Assembly (NCBI RefSeq): GCF_963558545.1
Contig: NZ_CAUWHO010000005.1
Coordinates: forward strand, 62,001 to 126,000
Length of the DNA: 64,000 nt
Source of the DNA: Tyzzerella sp963558545
Lineage (GTDB): Bacteria; Bacillota; Clostridia; Lachnospirales; CAG-274
Reading direction: 5' to 3'
Every line of letters starts with the position of its first letter. Position 1 is the first letter of the stretch. The notes beneath the pieces are model-generated. The model saw nothing but the letters and a program-made list of their open reading frames with translations, ran no database searches and had not been told where the DNA came from. Position numbers and translations under genes: made by a program. Below are positions 60,946 to 64,000 of this stretch, piece by piece.

Positions 60946-62247
60946 ATGAATAATGATAAAAATATTATTCCTAAAAAGTATAGGATACATTTTATAATGC
61001 TTGTATCTTGCTTTATATTGTGGGGTCTATTAAATAATATGACAGATAATCTAGTGCCTGCATTTAGTAAAATATTTATGCTAGAAGCTACAAATGCCTC
61101 TTTTATACAAGTAGCATTTTATGGTGCATATGCAGTACTAGCACTACCAGCAGCTATAATTATAAAAAAATACTCATATAGAAAAGGAGTTTTACTAGGG
61201 CTTACTCTATATATTTTAGGTGCTATGGGCTATATCCCAGCAGCTATAATGCAAAATTTTCAAATATTTATCGTTGCAGTTTTTGTATTAGCTAGTGGTC
61301 TTTCTATTTTAGAAACATCTTGTAACCCATATGTTATATCTTTAGGCTCTGAAGAAACTAGCGTTAGAAGACTTAATATGGCACAAGCCTTTAACCCTGT
61401 AGGTTCTTTAACAGGTATTATAATGGCTAAGTTTCTTATATTAAATAACCTAAACCCTGCAACTTATGAAGAGCGTGTAGCTATGACACCAGAACAATTA
61501 AGTGAAATTCGTTCTAATGAATTGTTGTGGGTATGTATACCTTATGTTAGCTTAATTATAATAGCATTTATTATATGGTTATTCTTTAAAAAATCTAAAG
61601 ATACTGAAAATAAAGATGATTCTAAATTAGATATTTTAAATTCTATTAAAAAACTTGTATGCAAACCAAGGTATATATTAGGTGTTGTAGCACAGTTCTT
61701 TTACGTTGGTGTTCAAATTGCCGTTTGGACGTGGACTATATCATACATAGTTATTAATAAAGGTGTAGATGAAGCAACTGCATCTACTTATTACCTTATT
61801 TCCATAGTGCTGTTTATTATTTGTAGATGGATTTGTACTTTTATTATGAAATATGTTGAGCCTGCTATAATAATGGCATTATTTGCTATTGGTGGAATAG
61901 TATTTAGCTTAGGAACAATGTATCTACCAATAGATATATCTATCTGGTGCTTAGTTCTAATATCTGCTAGTATGTCTTTAATGTTCCCTACTATTTATGG
62001 TATAGCATTAAAAGACCTTGGAGATGAAGTAAAAGTTGGGGCTGCAGGTCTTATAATGGCCATATTAGGTGGAGCAGTTATAACTCCTATAATGGGAAAA
62101 TTAATCGATACGGGAGTATTTTCAAGTATTGTTTCTAATTTTTCTGGAGATGTAGCAGCTATTAGGTCATCATTTATAATTCCTGTAATATGTTTTGTAG
62201 TTGTATTAATTTATTCTATAATGTTCTGCAATAAAAAATCTAAATAA
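60946..62247 (+). CDS. fucP: L-fucose:H+ symporter-type MFS permease
   Basis: I start at ATG 60946 behind TGGAGTG. The 433-residue protein has twelve helices and the FucP/GluP signs: FILWGLLNNMTDNLVPAFSK, FIQVAFYGAYAVLALPAAI, ILETSCNPYVISLGSEETS (the conserved ETxxNPY) and RRLNMAQAFNPVGSLTG. Such carriers bring in L-fucose or related hexoses with protons. It follows fucU by 17 bases and is followed by two repeat units. Confidence 0.9.
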   Translation: MNNDKNIIPKKYRIHFIMLVSCFILWGLLNNMTDNLVPAFSKIFMLEATNASFIQVAFYGAYAVLALPAAIIIKKYSYRKGVLLGLTLYILGAMGYIPAAIMQNFQIFIVAVFVLASGLSILETSCNPYVISLGSEETSVRRLNMAQAFNPVGSLTGIIMAKFLILNNLNPATYEERVAMTPEQLSEIRSNELLWVCIPYVSLIIIAFIIWLFFKKSKDTENKDDSKLDILNSIKKLVCKPRYILGVVAQFFYVGVQIAVWTWTISYIVINKGVDEATASTYYLISIVLFIICRWICTFIMKYVEPAIIMALFAIGGIVFSLGTMYLPIDISIWCLVLISASMSLMFPTIYGIALKDLGDEVKVGAAGLIMAILGGAVITPIMGKLIDTGVFSSIVSNFSGDVAAIRSSFIIPVICFVVVLIYSIMFCNKKSK

Positions 62248-62255
62248 TTAAATAC

Positions 62256-62382
62256 ATCAATTTTTTGAATGCTTTGCATTCAAAAACAGATATTCCTATA
62301 TATTTTTATTCGTAAAAATTAATACAAACACACCTATATAATTTTTCCTTTAAAAATATAAGTCATATCTTAATTGTATTTT
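62256..62382 (+). repeat. Intergenic repeat, copy C1
   Basis: A full 127-base unit: hairpin TTTTTGAATGC/GCATTCAAAAA, ACAGATATTCCTATATAT, TTTATTCGTAAAAATTAATA, CAAACACACCTATATAATTT and the end AAGTCATATCTTAATTG. The next unit follows without a gap. Confidence 0.9.
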
Positions 62383-62509
62383 ATCAATTTTTTGAATACT
62401 TTGTACTCAAAAACAGATATTCCTATATATTTTTATTCGTAAAAATTAATACAAACACACCTATATAATTTTTCCTTTAAAAATATAAGTCATATCTTAA
62501 TTGTATTTT
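62383..62509 (+). repeat. Intergenic repeat, copy C2 (tandem)
   Basis: This unit is nearly identical to C1 over 127 bases; differences are limited to the hairpin (GAATAC/GTACTC in place of GAATGC/GCATTC). A very recent tandem duplication is the simplest explanation. Confidence 0.9.
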
Positions 62510-62555
62510 ATAATAAAAAAGATTGTAGAATTTCTACAATCTTTTTTATTATAAA
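62507..62555. terminator. 49-bp palindromic terminator, fucP / atpC
   Basis: TTTATAATAAAAAAGATTGT and the next four bases (GAGAA-like end AGAA) are exactly mirrored around one central T. The inner stem with TTTTTT works in both directions and ends the atp operon. Confidence 0.9.
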
Positions 62556-62561
62556 TTATGT

Positions 62562-62963
62562 TTATTTCTTGCTATTAAGCCTTAAATTAGCACGTTTTAA
62601 AGCAAGCTCAGCTCTTAAAAGGTCTATATTAGCATCTTTACTATTAAGCCTTTCTTCTGCTCTTTTTTTAGCATCTTCTGCTCTTTTAACATCTATATCA
62701 TCTATCCACTCAGCAGAATCTGTAAGAATAGTGATAACATCTGGTTGAACATCTACAAATCCACCAAAAAGAGTAGATACAAGCTCTTTATCACCGTTTT
62801 TAATTTTTAAAAGCCCATAGCCAAGAGTTGTTGTAAGAGGTTGATGTCCTTTTAAAACACCAATATCCCCATTTGTACCACGCATAATAACCATATCTGC
62901 ATCATCGTTGTAAAGCTCCATAGAAGGAGTAACTATACGCAGACGTATTTTTGCTTCTGCCAT
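62562..62963 (-). CDS. atpC: ATP synthase F1 epsilon subunit
   Basis: The 133-residue protein (start ATG 62963; an ATG four codons earlier has no room for a ribosome site) has the epsilon beta barrel: KIRLRIVTPSMELYNDDADM, MRGTNGDIGVLKGHQPLTTT and LFGGFVDVQPDVITILTDSA. A C-terminal helical hairpin follows (AKKRAEERLNSKD and RAELALKRANLRL). It couples rotation and blocks wasteful ATP hydrolysis. It is the last gene of the atp operon. Confidence 0.96.
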   Translation of the reverse strand: MAEAKIRLRIVTPSMELYNDDADMVIMRGTNGDIGVLKGHQPLTTTLGYGLLKIKNGDKELVSTLFGGFVDVQPDVITILTDSAEWIDDIDVKRAEDAKKRAEERLNSKDANIDLLRAELALKRANLRLNSKK

Positions 62964-62989
62964 ATTAGCAACCATTCCTTTCGCTAATA

Positions 62990-64000
62990 TTATTTATTAA
63001 ATTTTGCTATAACATCTTCAATAGGACCAGCATTTAAGAAATAGCTTTCAGGTATATTATCGTGTTTACCTTCAAGAATTTCTTTAAAACCACGAACAGT
63101 TTCTGCAACAGGAACATATTTACCATCATTACCAGTAAATTTCTCAGCAACGAAGAAAGGTTGAGAAAGGAAACGTTGGATTTTTCTTGCTCTGTTAACA
63201 GTAAGCTTATCTTCTTCAGAAAGCTCGTCCATACCAAGAATAGAAATAATATCTTGTAATTCTTTATATCTTTGAAGAATAGATTGTACACTTCTTGCTA
63301 CTTCATAATGTTCTTGCCCAACAATCATAGGGTCTAATATACGAGAACCAGACTCAAGAGGGTCGATAGCAGGGTATATACCAAGCTCAACTATTGCTCT
63401 TGATAAAACTGTTGTTGCATCTAAGTGAGCAAATGTTGTAGCAGGAGCAGGGTCAGTTAAGTCATCGGCTGGAACGTATACAGCTTGAACAGATGTAATA
63501 GAACCTGTTTTAGTAGATGTAATACGCTCTTGTAATGTACCAACCTCTGTTGCAAGAGTTGGTTGGTAACCAACGGCACTAGGCATACGTCCTAAAAGGG
63601 CAGACACCTCAGAACCAGCCTGAACAAAACGGAAAATATTATCTACAAAGAGAAGAACGTCTTGATTTTCTTTATCTCTAAAATATTCGGCCATAGTAAG
63701 CCCTGTAAGAGCAATTCTCATACGAGCTCCAGGTGGCTCATTCATCTGACCAAACACAAGGCTAGTTTTGTTGATAACACCAGATTCTTGCATTTCGTAG
63801 TAAAGGTCGTTACCTTCACGAGTACGCTCACCAACACCAGCAAAAACAGAGAAACCACCGTGTTCTGTTGCAATATTTCTGATAAGCTCCATAATAAGAA
63901 CTGTTTTACCAACACCAGCACCACCAAATAGACCAATTTTCCCCCCTTTAGAATAAGGGCAAAGAAGGTCAATAGCTTTAATACCAGTTTCTAAAAGCTC
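62990..64000 (-). CDS. atpD: ATP synthase F1 beta subunit (partial)
   Basis: The frame runs off the right window edge; 336 C-terminal codons are present. It shows the P loop GGAGVGKTVLIMELI, VFAGVGERTREGNDLYYEM, the catalytic VFGQMNEPPGARMRIALTG, the Walker B LLFVDNIFRFVQAGSEVSAL and the DELSEED-like MDELSEEDKLTVNRARKIQ. It is the catalytic subunit of the F-type ATP synthase. atpC follows after 26 bases. Confidence 0.97.
   Translation of the reverse strand, partial: ELLETGIKAIDLLCPYSKGGKIGLFGGAGVGKTVLIMELIRNIATEHGGFSVFAGVGERTREGNDLYYEMQESGVINKTSLVFGQMNEPPGARMRIALTGLTMAEYFRDKENQDVLLFVDNIFRFVQAGSEVSALLGRMPSAVGYQPTLATEVGTLQERITSTKTGSITSVQAVYVPADDLTDPAPATTFAHLDATTVLSRAIVELGIYPAIDPLESGSRILDPMIVGQEHYEVARSVQSILQRYKELQDIISILGMDELSEEDKLTVNRARKIQRFLSQPFFVAEKFTGNDGKYVPVAETVRGFKEILEGKHDNIPESYFLNAGPIEDVIAKFNK

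Overview
The window comes from a strongly AT-rich, spore-forming, anaerobic-type Firmicute, most likely a clostridium of the Lachnospirales kind. The reasons are the cotJ spore-coat operon, the gene order rpmH-rnpA-yidD-yidC-khpB-mnmE-mnmG-rsmG-noc, the pair of a DUF5711-type protein and CvpA, and an FMN-riboswitch-controlled ECF riboflavin transporter. I saw no rRNA, tRNA or CRISPR array.

Positions 1 to about 24230 are the right-hand part of a prophage with an HK97-type head and a contractile tail; its left end is outside the window. The minus strand, read right to left, carries early and replication genes (small proteins, Gp157, a Sak4-like ATPase, a DUF669-like ssDNA-binding protein, a P4-type primase-helicase, RecU, a helicase, transcription regulators), then packaging, head and tail genes. 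The lysogeny end (18.4-24.2 kb) holds a CI/LexA-type repressor, two small plus-strand genes with near-identical regulatory cassettes, an operon of HEPN-like, unknown and SecB-like proteins, a winged-helix protein and a large serine recombinase. Two addiction modules sit among the phage genes: hicAB with its own promoter inside the tail operon, and a par/Fst-like type I toxin-antitoxin locus.

The prophage has entered the spore-coat gene cotJC. The 5' 31 codons of cotJC lie beside the recombinase at 24209-24322, behind cotJB and cotJA. Many phage genes carry single-base lesions (two frameshifts in head and replication genes, one in a regulator, two in-frame stops), while recombinase, repressor and addiction modules look intact. 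This is the expected picture of an element turning into a skin-like, sporulation-linked intervening sequence. Several phage genes also have an isoleucine codon (ATA, ATT, ATC) where the start codon belongs.

From 24.9 to 32.6 kb lie host genes: an AI-2E-type permease, an Orn/Lys/Arg decarboxylase, a VOC protein, ribU with its riboswitch, gapN, and a divergent MerR regulator and MATE pump. From 32.7 to 41 kb is the chromosome-origin-type cluster for ribosome, RNase P, membrane insertion, tRNA modification and nucleoid occlusion, followed by pth and mfd. From 45.6 to 62.2 kb come cstA, pepF, an M29 aminopeptidase, an HD hydrolase, a YkvI-like permease, DUF5711/CvpA/YigZ/YebC, pgi, mtnN, an amino-acid binding lipoprotein and fucU-fucP. 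The window ends inside the ATP synthase operon (atpD, atpC, minus strand).

A roughly 127-bp intergenic repeat family recurs in the host part (28.5, 50.3, 55.9 and 62.3 kb), and several convergent gene pairs end in very long perfect palindromic terminators.
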